Positions 1 to 6,879 of a DNA stretch of 37,122 bases are shown here, piece after piece; positions within the stretch are counted from its first letter, which is position 1; each line of letters begins with the position of its first letter. The notes below the pieces were generated by a model that had not been told where the DNA came from, ran no database searches, and saw nothing but the letters and a program-made list of their open reading frames with translations. The position numbers and the translations under genes were made by a program. This DNA comes from Immundisolibacter sp. (GTDB lineage: Bacteria > Pseudomonadota > Gammaproteobacteria > Immundisolibacterales > Immundisolibacteraceae), in NCBI RefSeq assembly GCF_041601295.1, contig NZ_JBFIII010000013.1:1-37122 (forward strand), read 5' to 3'.

Positions 1-308
1 ATGGCGAACGGCCGCGCGTAGGCCAGCTCAGTCGATCGACCGGCCACCTTGGTAGCCACAATCACTTTATCCCGCCCGCCACGCGCCTTGAGCCAGCTGC
101 CGATGTACGCCTCGGTGAGGCCCTGGGTCTGCGGCCGTGGCGGCACCGGGTACATCTCGGCGGCGTCAATGAAGTTCACACCCTGCCCGATGGCGTAGTC
201 GAGCTGCGCGTGCGCCTCGGCCTCGCTGTTCTGCTCGCCGAAGGTCATGGTTCCAAGGCACAGGCGGCTCACCTTCAAGCCACTGTTGCCCAATTCCGAA
301 TACTGCAT
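1..308 (-). CDS. tas: NADP(H)-dependent aldo-keto reductase, Tas type (N-terminal part)
   Basis: The first ~102 residues of an aldo-keto reductase; the gene runs off the left edge. The start is the ATG at 306-308, giving MQYSELGNSGLKVSRLCLGT. The segment GTMTFGEQNSEAEAHAQLDY and the stretch AAEMYPVPPRPQTQGLTE closely match what I recall of E. coli Tas, an AKR-superfamily NADPH-linked carbonyl reductase that suppresses tyrosine auxotrophy in E. coli. The visible part holds the first beta strands and the D-x-A-E-M-Y segment containing the conserved Asp and catalytic Tyr of the AKR site; the Lys and His of the tetrad lie at or beyond the edge. It diverges from metY with a 98-bp spacer. Family is certain; the substrate in this organism is unknown. 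Confidence 0.9.
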   Translation of the reverse strand, partial: MQYSELGNSGLKVSRLCLGTMTFGEQNSEAEAHAQLDYAIGQGVNFIDAAEMYPVPPRPQTQGLTEAYIGSWLKARGGRDKVIVATKVAGRSTELAYARPFA

Positions 309-320
309 GGCGGTGTCCCG

Positions 321-349
321 TTCGATGCGAAAACGCCCGATGGTATATT
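321..349 (+). promoter_or_regulatory. possible metY promoter
   Basis: TATATT (344-349) is a good -10 hexamer, with TTCGAT (321-326) a poor -35 at 17-nt spacing. It lies in the 98-bp gap between tas and metY. The -10 is almost symmetric and could also serve tas. A GGCCGG/CCGGCC hairpin (362-378) follows in the leader, and GGAG (395-398) is the metY ribosome binding site. No SAM or SAH riboswitch fold was recognised. Confidence 0.35.
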
Positions 350-406
350 CGCGCGCCCCGCGGCCGGCAAGTCCGGCCAGCCTACCGCACCCCCGGAGCC
401 CCCGCG

Positions 407-1684
407 ATGGAACTGGAAACTCTCGCTATCCACGCCGGCTACAAGCCCGACCCGACCACCAAATCGGTGGCGGTGCCGATCTACCAGACCGTGGCCTACG
501 CCTTCGACAGTGCCCAGCACGGTGCCGACCTGTTCGACCTGAAAGTGGCGGGCAACATCTATACCCGCATCATGAACCCGACCAACGACGTGCTGGAACA
601 GCGCGTCGCAGCCATGGAGGGCGGCATTGCAGGGCTGGCGCTGGCGTCCGGCTCGGCCGCTATCACCTATACGGTGATGAACCTGGCGCGGGCCGGCGAC
701 AACATCATTTCCACCAAGAAGCTGTACGGCGGCACCTACAACCTGTTCGCCCACACGCTGCCGCAGTTCGGCATCGAGACGCGCTTTGTCGATCACGACG
801 ACCTCAAAGCCCTGGCCGCTGCCATCGACGACAAGACCAAGATGGTGTTTTGCGAGACCATCGGCAACCCGGGCGGCCATGTGCCGGACCTGGCCGGCAT
901 CGCGGCGATTGCGCACGCCGCCGGTGTGCCCCTGGTGGTGGACAGCACGGTCGCCACGCCGGCTCTGTGCCGGCCGATCGAGCACGGTGCCGACGTGGTT
1001 ATTCACTCGCTGACCAAGTACATGGGCGGCCACGGCACCAGCCTGGGCGGCATCATTGTCGACAGCGGTAAGTTCCCGTGGGCCGAGCACGCCGACCGCT
1101 TCCCGCAGTTCAGCCAGCCGGACCCGTCCTACCACGGCACGGTGATGACCGACGCCTTCGGTCCCGCCGCCTTCATCGCCCGCGCGCGGGTGGTGCCGCT
1201 GCGCAATATGGGCGCACAGATGGCGCCGATGAACGCCTTCCTCATCATGCAGGGCATCGAGACCCTGTCGCTGCGCATGGAGCGGCACTGCGACAACACG
1301 CAAAAGGTCGCCGAACACCTCAAAAAGCACTCGCAGGTCAGCTGGATCAGCTATGCCGGCCTGCCGGACCACCCGGACCATGCGCAGGCCAGGAAGTACC
1401 TGAACGGCCGCGCGTCGGGCATTTTGTCGTTTGGCGTCAACGGTGGCTTTGATGCCGGCGTGAAGTTCCTGGACGCGCTGCAACTGATCACACGGCTGGT
1501 CAACATCGGCGACGCAAAGTCCCTGGCGACACACCCGGCGTCCACCACCCACCGCCAGTTGGACGCCGGGGAACTGGCCGCCGCTGGCGTGATGCCGGAC
1601 ATGGTGCGTCTGTCGATCGGCATCGAGAACGTGACCGACATCCTGGCCGACATCGACCAGGCGCTCAAGGCGAGCGCCGCTTAG
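407..1684 (+). CDS. metY: O-acetylhomoserine sulfhydrylase (O-acetylhomoserine aminocarboxypropyltransferase)
   Basis: A 425-residue PLP enzyme of the Cys/Met metabolism fold-type I family. It joins O-acetylhomoserine with sulfide (or methanethiol) to give homocysteine (or methionine) in the cytoplasm. The PLP lysine is K204 in the motif HSLTKYMGGHG, and the cofactor Asp is D179 in VVDST. IYTRIMNPTN (residues 51-60) and SGSAA (81-85) are typical of the family. The length and the N-terminal LETLAIHAGY favour MetY over the shorter MetB/MetC/MetZ enzymes. The ATG at 407 has GGAG eight bases upstream. It is a single gene ending in a strong hairpin shared with the convergent methyltransferase. Use of sulfide rather than methanethiol is inferred from the family. 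Confidence 0.93.
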   Translation: MELETLAIHAGYKPDPTTKSVAVPIYQTVAYAFDSAQHGADLFDLKVAGNIYTRIMNPTNDVLEQRVAAMEGGIAGLALASGSAAITYTVMNLARAGDNIISTKKLYGGTYNLFAHTLPQFGIETRFVDHDDLKALAAAIDDKTKMVFCETIGNPGGHVPDLAGIAAIAHAAGVPLVVDSTVATPALCRPIEHGADVVIHSLTKYMGGHGTSLGGIIVDSGKFPWAEHADRFPQFSQPDPSYHGTVMTDAFGPAAFIARARVVPLRNMGAQMAPMNAFLIMQGIETLSLRMERHCDNTQKVAEHLKKHSQVSWISYAGLPDHPDHAQARKYLNGRASGILSFGVNGGFDAGVKFLDALQLITRLVNIGDAKSLATHPASTTHRQLDAGELAAAGVMPDMVRLSIGIENVTDILADIDQALKASAA

Positions 1685-1698
1685 CGTTCATCGGAAAG

Positions 1699-1727
1699 CG
1701 CCCGCGGCGTGCAAGGCGCCGCGGGCG
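1699..1727. terminator. bidirectional hairpin between convergent metY and methyltransferase genes
   Basis: A perfect 11-bp inverted repeat (CGCCCGCGGCG at 1699-1709, its complement at 1717-1727) with a 7-base loop. It starts 14 bases after the metY stop and 7 bases after the methyltransferase stop. The T-runs are short on both strands, so termination may be imperfect. Confidence 0.65.
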
Positions 1728-1734
1728 ACGTTTA

Positions 1735-2379
1735 CTACGGTAGCTGCCCGCAGATCAGGAAAATCGGGAAACGGCGCGGCTCGCCGGCCGGGCTGGATTG
1801 CTCGACCGTGTGTGCGGTGCGCGCGCTGACCGCAGTCAGACCAAGACCAGTCAGTGTGTTCATGAGCTGCGCCCGTTCGAAGCCGAGGTGAAAAATCCCC
1901 GGCACGTCCGGGCCGTGAAAACCGCCATCCTCACGATCCAGATCGGCCAACGCCAGCCAGCCACCTGGCACCAGCACATCACGCAAACGCCCGAGCAAGC
2001 GCGGCACGTCGTCAATGTGGTGCAGGGTCATGCTGCTGAAAACCAGATCGAAGCGTTCTATTGGTAGCGGATCGAGGGTCAGGTCGAGGCGCCGCGTTTC
2101 GATGTGATCGAGCCCAGCGGCCAAGCGCTTCTGCTCCAGCACGGCCAGCATCTGATCGGCGACGTCTGCAGCCACGATTCGTCCTAGCTGGTCCGCCAGC
2201 AGCACGCTCACGAGACCCGTTCCACAGCCGTATTCGAGAGCCTGCATATCTTTGTGCAGAGGCAACGCATCGGCAATGGCGGCCGCCACGGCGCGCGCAA
2301 TGCCAGCCCGCAGCGGACTGTCGTCCCACTCGGCGGCAAGCGCGTTGAACCGGTCTAGGTTGGCTGAGCTATCGGTCAT
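1735..2379 (-). CDS. class I SAM-dependent methyltransferase, substrate unknown
   Basis: A 214-residue Rossmann-fold methyltransferase (Methyltransf_11/25 type). SAM motif I is EYGCGTG, followed by the acidic loop AADVADQML. FDLVFSSMTLHHIDD is the post-motif II region typical of UbiE-like small-molecule methyltransferases, and VLVPGGWLALADLD is motif III. An in-frame extension to 2481 exists, but the ATG at 2379 (MTDSSANLDRFNALAAEWDD) fits the family N-terminus and has GGAG upstream. It converges on metY and diverges from thrS. Nothing here identifies the substrate. Confidence 0.82.
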   Translation of the reverse strand: MTDSSANLDRFNALAAEWDDSPLRAGIARAVAAAIADALPLHKDMQALEYGCGTGLVSVLLADQLGRIVAADVADQMLAVLEQKRLAAGLDHIETRRLDLTLDPLPIERFDLVFSSMTLHHIDDVPRLLGRLRDVLVPGGWLALADLDREDGGFHGPDVPGIFHLGFERAQLMNTLTGLGLTAVSARTAHTVEQSSPAGEPRRFPIFLICGQLP

Positions 2380-2614
2380 GGCAGCTCCATTGGCCAAATT
2401 GAGATCATCATGCCGCCAGAAGCGCCAACAGCAAACCATTACGAAATGGCAGCCGTACCCGTCGCTGGGAATAACGGCCAAGCTGACGGTGCGCCAGCCG
2501 CAGACCAGCTGGCCGCCTCAAGGCTGACAATGCATGCGTGTTAATCTGCGCGGCTGTCGGCTCGCTCTATCTGTGATTGGCGCCTGCCGCATCGACCTCA
2601 ACCTTCTTGAACGC

Positions 2615-2634
2615 GCCGTCTATTGCCAGACGGC
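2615..2634 (+). promoter_or_regulatory. hairpin in the thrS leader
   Basis: A 7-bp stem GCCGTCT/AGACGGC with a 6-base loop, ending 15 bases before the thrS Shine-Dalgarno and followed by GTAGTTTTC. In E. coli, ThrRS represses its own translation by binding leader hairpins that mimic tRNA-Thr. The loop here does not show a clear Thr anticodon, so an operator role is only suggested by position. Confidence 0.3.
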
Positions 2635-2658
2635 CGGTAGTTTTCATCCGGAGGCCCC

Positions 2659-4584
2659 GTGCCAGACATCCGCTTGCCGGACGGTTCCACCCGCAGTTAC
2701 CCACAACCGGTCAGCGTGGCGACGGTGGCGGGCGACATCGGAGCCGGCCTGGCGCGCGCGGCGCTGGCCGGCAAAGTGTCCGGCAAGCTGGTGGATACCT
2801 CCTACCTGATCGAGAAAGATACCGACCTTGCCATCGTCACCGAGCGCGACCCGGACGGCGTGGAGGTCATCCGCCATTCAACGGCCCACTTGCTGGCCTA
2901 CGCAGTCAAGGAGCTGTTTCCGCAGGCGCAGGTCACCATCGGTCCGGTGATCGAAAGCGGCTTTTATTACGACTTCGCCTACAACCGGCCGTTTACGCCG
3001 GACGATCTGGTTGCAATCGAAAAGCGCATGGCTGAGTTGGCGAAACGGGACATTCCGGTCACCCGGGAAGTCCTGCCGCGCGACGAAGCGGTGGCGTTCT
3101 TCCTGGCTCAGGGCGAGAAGTACAAGGCTGAACTGATCGCCGCCATTCCAGACAGCGAGGACGTATCCCTATACCGCGAGGGTGATTTCGTCGACCTGTG
3201 CCGTGGACCGCACGTGCCGTCCACCGGCAAGCTCAAGGTGTTCAAGCTGATGCGCGTGGCCGGTGCCTACTGGCGAGGCGATTCGCGCAACGAGATGTTG
3301 CAGCGCATCTACGGCACCGCCTGGGCAAAGAAAGAAGACCTCGACGCCTACCTGCACCGCATTGAGGAAGCCGAAAAGCGCGACCATCGGCGCATCGGCC
3401 GGCAGCTTGATCTGTTTCACCAGCAGGACGAGGCGCCGGGCATGGTGTTCTGGCACCCCAAGGGCTGGGCGCTGTGGCAGACCGTCGAGCAATACATGCG
3501 CGGGGTCTACCAGGCGTCCGGATACCAGGAAGTGCGCTGCCCGCAAATCCTGGACGTATCCTTGTGGAAGGCCTCGGGCCACTGGGACAACTACCAGGAA
3601 AACATGTTCTTCACCGAGTCGGAAAAGCGCGATTACGCGCTCAAACCGATGAACTGCCCCGGCCACGTGCAGATCTTCAACGCCGGCCTGCACAGCTACC
3701 GCGAGCTGCCGATGCGCTACGGCGAGTTCGGTGCCTGTCACCGCAACGAACCGTCCGGCGCCCTGCACGGCATCATGCGCGTGCGCGCCTTCACGCAGGA
3801 CGATGGGCACGTTTTCTGTGCCCCCGAGCAGATCGAGTCTGAGGTCACGGCCTTCCACCGCCAAGCGTTGAAGGTATATACCGATTTCGATTTCACCGAG
3901 GTGGCGGTCAAGATCGCCCTGCGACCGGACCAGCGCCTGGGCTCCGACGAGGTATGGGATAAAGCCGAAGCCGCGCTGCGCGCCGCACTCGCTGCCTGCG
4001 GGGTGGCTTGGGAAGAGCTACCCGGCGAAGGCGCGTTTTATGGGCCCAAGATCGAATACCACCTGAAGGATGCCATTGGTCGGGCCTGGCAACTGGGCAC
4101 CATGCAGGTGGATTTCATGATGCCCGAGCGCCTGGGCTGCGAGTACGTGGCCGAGGACAACACCCGCAAAGTGCCGGTCATGCTGCATCGCGCCATCGTC
4201 GGTTCGATGGAACGGTTCATCGGCATTCTGATCGAGCACCACTCCGGGGCGTTTCCGTTGTGGCTTGCACCGGTGCATGCGGTGGTCCTGAGCATCACCG
4301 ATCGACACGCCGACTACGCCGCGCAGGTGGCCGAAACACTCCGTCAACAGGGGCTTCGTGTGCAAGCCGACTTGAGGAACGAGAAGATCGGCTATAAAAT
4401 CCGCGAACATACCCTGCAACGTGTGCCCTACTTGCTGATTGTCGGTGAGCGGGAATGCGCCAGTTCCACGGTGGCCGTGCGTACGCGCTCCGGCGAGGAC
4501 AAAGGCAGTCTGCCCCTGGTAGACCTTGCCGCAAGTCTCTCGGCCGAGGTTGCGAACCGCGGCCATTGCGTTCCGGAGTGTTGA
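2659..4584 (+). CDS. thrS: threonyl-tRNA synthetase
   Basis: A 641-residue class II synthetase that charges tRNA-Thr, close to the usual length. Domains in order: TGS (about 1-62); the second additional/editing domain with H73-x3-H77 and C181-x3-H185, which removes mischarged Ser; the catalytic core with zinc Cys C333 in MNCPGH and motif 2 around ACHRNEPSG; and the C-terminal anticodon-binding domain (about 540-641) with the segment GYKIREH. The start is GTG at 2659 with GGAGG four bases upstream. It heads the translation cluster. Its stop is only 3 bases from the infC start and in the same frame, so the two genes are almost certainly co-transcribed. Confidence 0.98.
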   Translation: MPDIRLPDGSTRSYPQPVSVATVAGDIGAGLARAALAGKVSGKLVDTSYLIEKDTDLAIVTERDPDGVEVIRHSTAHLLAYAVKELFPQAQVTIGPVIESGFYYDFAYNRPFTPDDLVAIEKRMAELAKRDIPVTREVLPRDEAVAFFLAQGEKYKAELIAAIPDSEDVSLYREGDFVDLCRGPHVPSTGKLKVFKLMRVAGAYWRGDSRNEMLQRIYGTAWAKKEDLDAYLHRIEEAEKRDHRRIGRQLDLFHQQDEAPGMVFWHPKGWALWQTVEQYMRGVYQASGYQEVRCPQILDVSLWKASGHWDNYQENMFFTESEKRDYALKPMNCPGHVQIFNAGLHSYRELPMRYGEFGACHRNEPSGALHGIMRVRAFTQDDGHVFCAPEQIESEVTAFHRQALKVYTDFDFTEVAVKIALRPDQRLGSDEVWDKAEAALRAALAACGVAWEELPGEGAFYGPKIEYHLKDAIGRAWQLGTMQVDFMMPERLGCEYVAEDNTRKVPVMLHRAIVGSMERFIGILIEHHSGAFPLWLAPVHAVVLSITDRHADYAAQVAETLRQQGLRVQADLRNEKIGYKIREHTLQRVPYLLIVGERECASSTVAVRTRSGEDKGSLPLVDLAASLSAEVANRGHCVPEC

Positions 4585-4590
4585 AACATC
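4575..4590 (+). promoter_or_regulatory. infC initiation site: GGAG plus AUC start codon
   Basis: GGAG (4575-4578) lies inside the last codons of thrS, nine bases before ATC at 4588-4590. The infC frame is closed just upstream by the thrS TGA (4582-4584). The only ATG/GTG/TTG start before conserved IF3 sequence is GTG at 4639, which would delete the conserved VNAEI segment. A rare start codon lets IF3 repress its own translation, as shown for AUU in E. coli. Confidence 0.85.
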
Positions 4591-5103
4591 GCAAAAGAAA
4601 AGAAGCTCCGCGTCAACGCTGAAATCAGCGCCACATCGGTGCGGCTGATCGGCCCGGAGGCCGAACAGCTCGGCGTCGTAACCCGGGAGGAGGCGCTGGA
4701 AGCCGCGGCCGAGGCAGGGCTCGATCTGGTGGAAATATCGCCCACCGCCGACCCACCGGTGTGCCGAATCATGGATTTTGGCAAATTCCTCTACACCGAA
4801 AGCAAGAAGCACGCGGTCGCTAAACGCAACCAGAAACAGATTCAGGTTAAAGAGGTCAAGTTCAGACCCCAGACCGACGACGGTGATTACCAGATAAAGC
4901 TGCGTAATCTGCTGCGGTTTTTCGAAGCAGGCGACAAGGCCAAGATCACGCTGCGTTTCCGGGGCCGCGAAATGGCCCATCAAGAACTGGGCCGCGCCTT
5001 GTTGCAGCGGCTGGAAGACGACCTCAAGGGCACTGCGGTGGTAGAGCAATACCCGCGCCTGGAAGGCCGGCAGATGGTGATGGTGATGAGCCCGCGCAAG
5101 TGA
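4588..5103 (+). CDS. infC: translation initiation factor IF-3
   Basis: IF-3, about 171 residues, binds the 30S subunit, prevents premature 50S joining and proofreads start codon and initiator tRNA. The N-domain includes RVNAEISATSVRLIGPEA and the highly conserved DLVEISPTADPPVCRIMDFG. A Lys-rich linker follows (SKKHAVAKRNQKQIQVKEVK). The C-domain carries KITLRFRGREMAHQ and ends in GRQMVMVMSPRK. The start is read as ATC at 4588. Start codons other than AUG, GUG or UUG are a family hallmark used for autoregulation. The N-terminus is shorter than in E. coli. It lies between thrS and rpmI in the classic order. Confidence 0.96.
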   Translation: MAKEKKLRVNAEISATSVRLIGPEAEQLGVVTREEALEAAAEAGLDLVEISPTADPPVCRIMDFGKFLYTESKKHAVAKRNQKQIQVKEVKFRPQTDDGDYQIKLRNLLRFFEAGDKAKITLRFRGREMAHQELGRALLQRLEDDLKGTAVVEQYPRLEGRQMVMVMSPRK

Positions 5104-5119
5104 GCACGTGGCTACATAA

Positions 5120-5140
5120 GGCGCTGCCCATAGTGGCGCC
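5120..5140 (+). promoter_or_regulatory. infC-rpmI intergenic hairpin, possible L20 operator element
   Basis: GGCGC (5120-5124) pairs with GCGCC (5136-5140), extendable inward by G-U and C-G pairs to 8 pairs with a 5-base loop. It sits 30 bases before rpmI. In E. coli, L20 represses rpmI-rplT translation through RNA structures in this interval. The role here is inferred from position. Confidence 0.35.
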
Positions 5141-5170
5141 AACAGACAGTATTCATGGAGTAATCGAGCC

Positions 5171-5368
5171 GTGCCCAAGCTGAAGACCAACCGCGGCGCC
5201 GCCAAGCGTTTCAAGAAAACCGGGTCCGGGAAGTTCAAGTGCAGTCACTCGCACTTGCGCCACATCCTGACCAAGAAAAGCTCCAAGCGTAAACGGGGCC
5301 TCGGGGGTACGGTGTTGGTGTGCGCTGCCGACACGCCCGGCGTGCGTCGCATGCTGCCCCACGCCTGA
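5171..5368 (+). CDS. rpmI: 50S ribosomal protein L35
   Basis: A 65-residue, very basic protein of the large ribosomal subunit. The N-terminus MPKLKTNRGAAKRFK and the following GSGKFK with HILTKKSSKRKR are diagnostic for bL35. The start is GTG at 5171, ten bases after GGAG (5157-5160). It lies 67 bp after infC and 38 bp before rplT, within the co-transcribed cluster. The length matches the family. In enterobacteria its translation is coupled to rplT and repressed by L20. Confidence 0.97.
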   Translation: MPKLKTNRGAAKRFKKTGSGKFKCSHSHLRHILTKKSSKRKRGLGGTVLVCAADTPGVRRMLPHA

Positions 5369-5406
5369 ATTTTCCGCGTCGCCTTACTCGAACGAGTCAC
5401 TGAGCC

Positions 5407-5766
5407 ATGCCAAGAGTCAAACGGGGCGTCACCGCCCATGCCCGCCATAAGAAGGTCCTGAAGCTCGCCAAGGGCTACTACGGCGCCCGCAGCCGGGTGT
5501 TCCGGGTTGCCAACCAGGCCGTGATCAAGGCCGGTCAGTACGCTTACCGCGACCGTCGCCAGCGTAAGCGCCAGTTCCGCGCCTTGTGGATCGTGCGTAT
5601 CAACGCCGGCGCCCGCCTGTCGGACATGTCGTACAGCACCTTCATGCACGGCCTGATCAAGGCCGGCATTGAGGTTGACCGCAAGGTTCTGGCCGATCTG
5701 GCGATTCACGATGCCGCCGCGTTCGGCGCCCTGGCACAGCAGGCCAAAGCTGCCCTGGCGAGCTGA
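5407..5766 (+). CDS. rplT: 50S ribosomal protein L20
   Basis: A 119-residue basic protein that binds 23S rRNA early in 50S assembly. The N-terminal extension MPRVKRGVTAHARHKKVLKL and the core KGYYGARSRVFRVANQAVIK are diagnostic for bL20. GARLSDMSYSTFMHGL marks the globular C-terminal domain, which in E. coli binds mRNA to repress rpmI-rplT. The start is ATG at 5407. A hairpin with a T-rich tail follows before pheS. Confidence 0.98.
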   Translation: MPRVKRGVTAHARHKKVLKLAKGYYGARSRVFRVANQAVIKAGQYAYRDRRQRKRQFRALWIVRINAGARLSDMSYSTFMHGLIKAGIEVDRKVLADLAIHDAAAFGALAQQAKAALAS

Positions 5767-5791
5767 CGCATCGCCCCACGTCCCACCTGAT

Positions 5792-5823
5792 AAAGGGCAG
5801 CCTCGGTTGCCCTTTGTTGTTTT
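5792..5823 (+). terminator. rplT-pheS intergenic terminator or attenuator
   Basis: AAAGGGCAGC pairs with GTTGCCCTTT (one G-U pair) around a small loop, followed by GTTGTTTT. It ends about 8 bases before the pheS ATG, so any readthrough transcript carries it in the pheS leader. E. coli pheST is controlled by attenuation through the Phe-rich pheM peptide; no such leader peptide is visible in the 65-base gap. Confidence 0.65.
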
Positions 5824-5831
5824 GAGTTGCG

Positions 5832-6851
5832 ATGACTGATCCGCAGCAGTTGACTGACCAAGCGCAAACGGCAATCGCCGCCTGCGGCGACGAGGTGACG
5901 CTGGAGCAGCTTCGTGTCAGGTTTTTAGGCCAAAAAGGCGCCGTAGCCGAGCTGCTTCGGAGTCTGCCCGAGCTTCCGGCGTCGCAGCGGCGCGATTTCG
6001 GCAAAGCCGTCAACGACGCCAAATCCGCCATCGACAAGGCTTTGACCGAGCGCCGCGAGCTGCTGCACCAGGCAGCCCTTACCGCCCGCCTGCAGGCCGA
6101 GCGCGTGGACGTCACGCTTCCCGGACGCGGCGAGGAACCCGGTGGCCTGCACCCGATCAGCCGCACACTCATGCGCATTGAGGCACTGTTTCGCGGCATC
6201 GGTTTCGACGTCGAGGAAGGCCCCGAAATCGAGGACGACTTCCACAACTTTGGTGCCCTGAACATCCCGGCCGACCATCCGGCGCGGGCCATGCACGACA
6301 CGTTCTATCTGCCGTCTGGCCTGCTGCTGCGCACGCACACCTCGCCGGTACAGATCCGCGCCCTGCAACGTCAGGCGCCACCGGTACAATTGATCGCGCC
6401 AGGCCGCGTGTACCGGCGTGATTCCGATCTCACCCACACGCCGATGTTTCATCAGGTCGAAGGACTGATGGTGGATGAGGGCGTGAGCTTCGCGCACCTG
6501 AAGGGTGTGCTGGTTGACTTCTTGCGACGTTTCTTTGATCGCGACGATCTGCCCATTCGGTTTCGGCCGTCGTTTTTTCCGTTCACTGAGCCTTCGGCCG
6601 AGGCCGACATCGGCTGCGTCATTTGCCAGGGCGAGGGTTGCCGGGTGTGCAAGCACACCGGCTGGCTGGAGGTCCTCGGCTGCGGGATGGTGCATCCGAA
6701 CGTGCTGCGCAACGTCGGCGTCGATGCCGAGCGCTATACCGGCTTTGCATTTGGCATGGGCGTGGAGCGCCTGGCCATGCTGCAATACCGGATCGGCGAC
6801 CTGCGGCTGTTTTTCGACAACGATCTGCGCTTCCTGCGCCAGTTCCGCTAG
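5832..6851 (+). CDS. pheS: phenylalanyl-tRNA synthetase alpha subunit
   Basis: A 339-residue catalytic alpha subunit of the alpha2-beta2 PheRS, charging tRNA-Phe. The N-terminal ~85 residues form the coiled-coil arm. The class II core starts at HPISRTLMRIEALF. Motif 2 is RVYRRDSDLTHTPMFHQVEG, and IRFRPSFFPFTEPSAE is typical of the active site. VLGCGMVHPNVL and GFAFGMGVERLAML (motif 3) close the core. The start is ATG at 5832 with only a weak GAG upstream. pheT follows after 28 bases. Confidence 0.97.
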   Translation: MTDPQQLTDQAQTAIAACGDEVTLEQLRVRFLGQKGAVAELLRSLPELPASQRRDFGKAVNDAKSAIDKALTERRELLHQAALTARLQAERVDVTLPGRGEEPGGLHPISRTLMRIEALFRGIGFDVEEGPEIEDDFHNFGALNIPADHPARAMHDTFYLPSGLLLRTHTSPVQIRALQRQAPPVQLIAPGRVYRRDSDLTHTPMFHQVEGLMVDEGVSFAHLKGVLVDFLRRFFDRDDLPIRFRPSFFPFTEPSAEADIGCVICQGEGCRVCKHTGWLEVLGCGMVHPNVLRNVGVDAERYTGFAFGMGVERLAMLQYRIGDLRLFFDNDLRFLRQFR

Positions 6852-6879
6852 ATTCGGTCGCGAGAGGCAGCGAACCAGC

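Noticed and set aside
309..406. SAM or SAH riboswitch before metY
   Set aside because: The leader is short and contains only one 6-bp hairpin; no riboswitch consensus or pseudoknot was recognised.
6505..6879. N-terminal extension of PheT
   Set aside because: It overlaps pheS in another frame, and the family start is at 6880.
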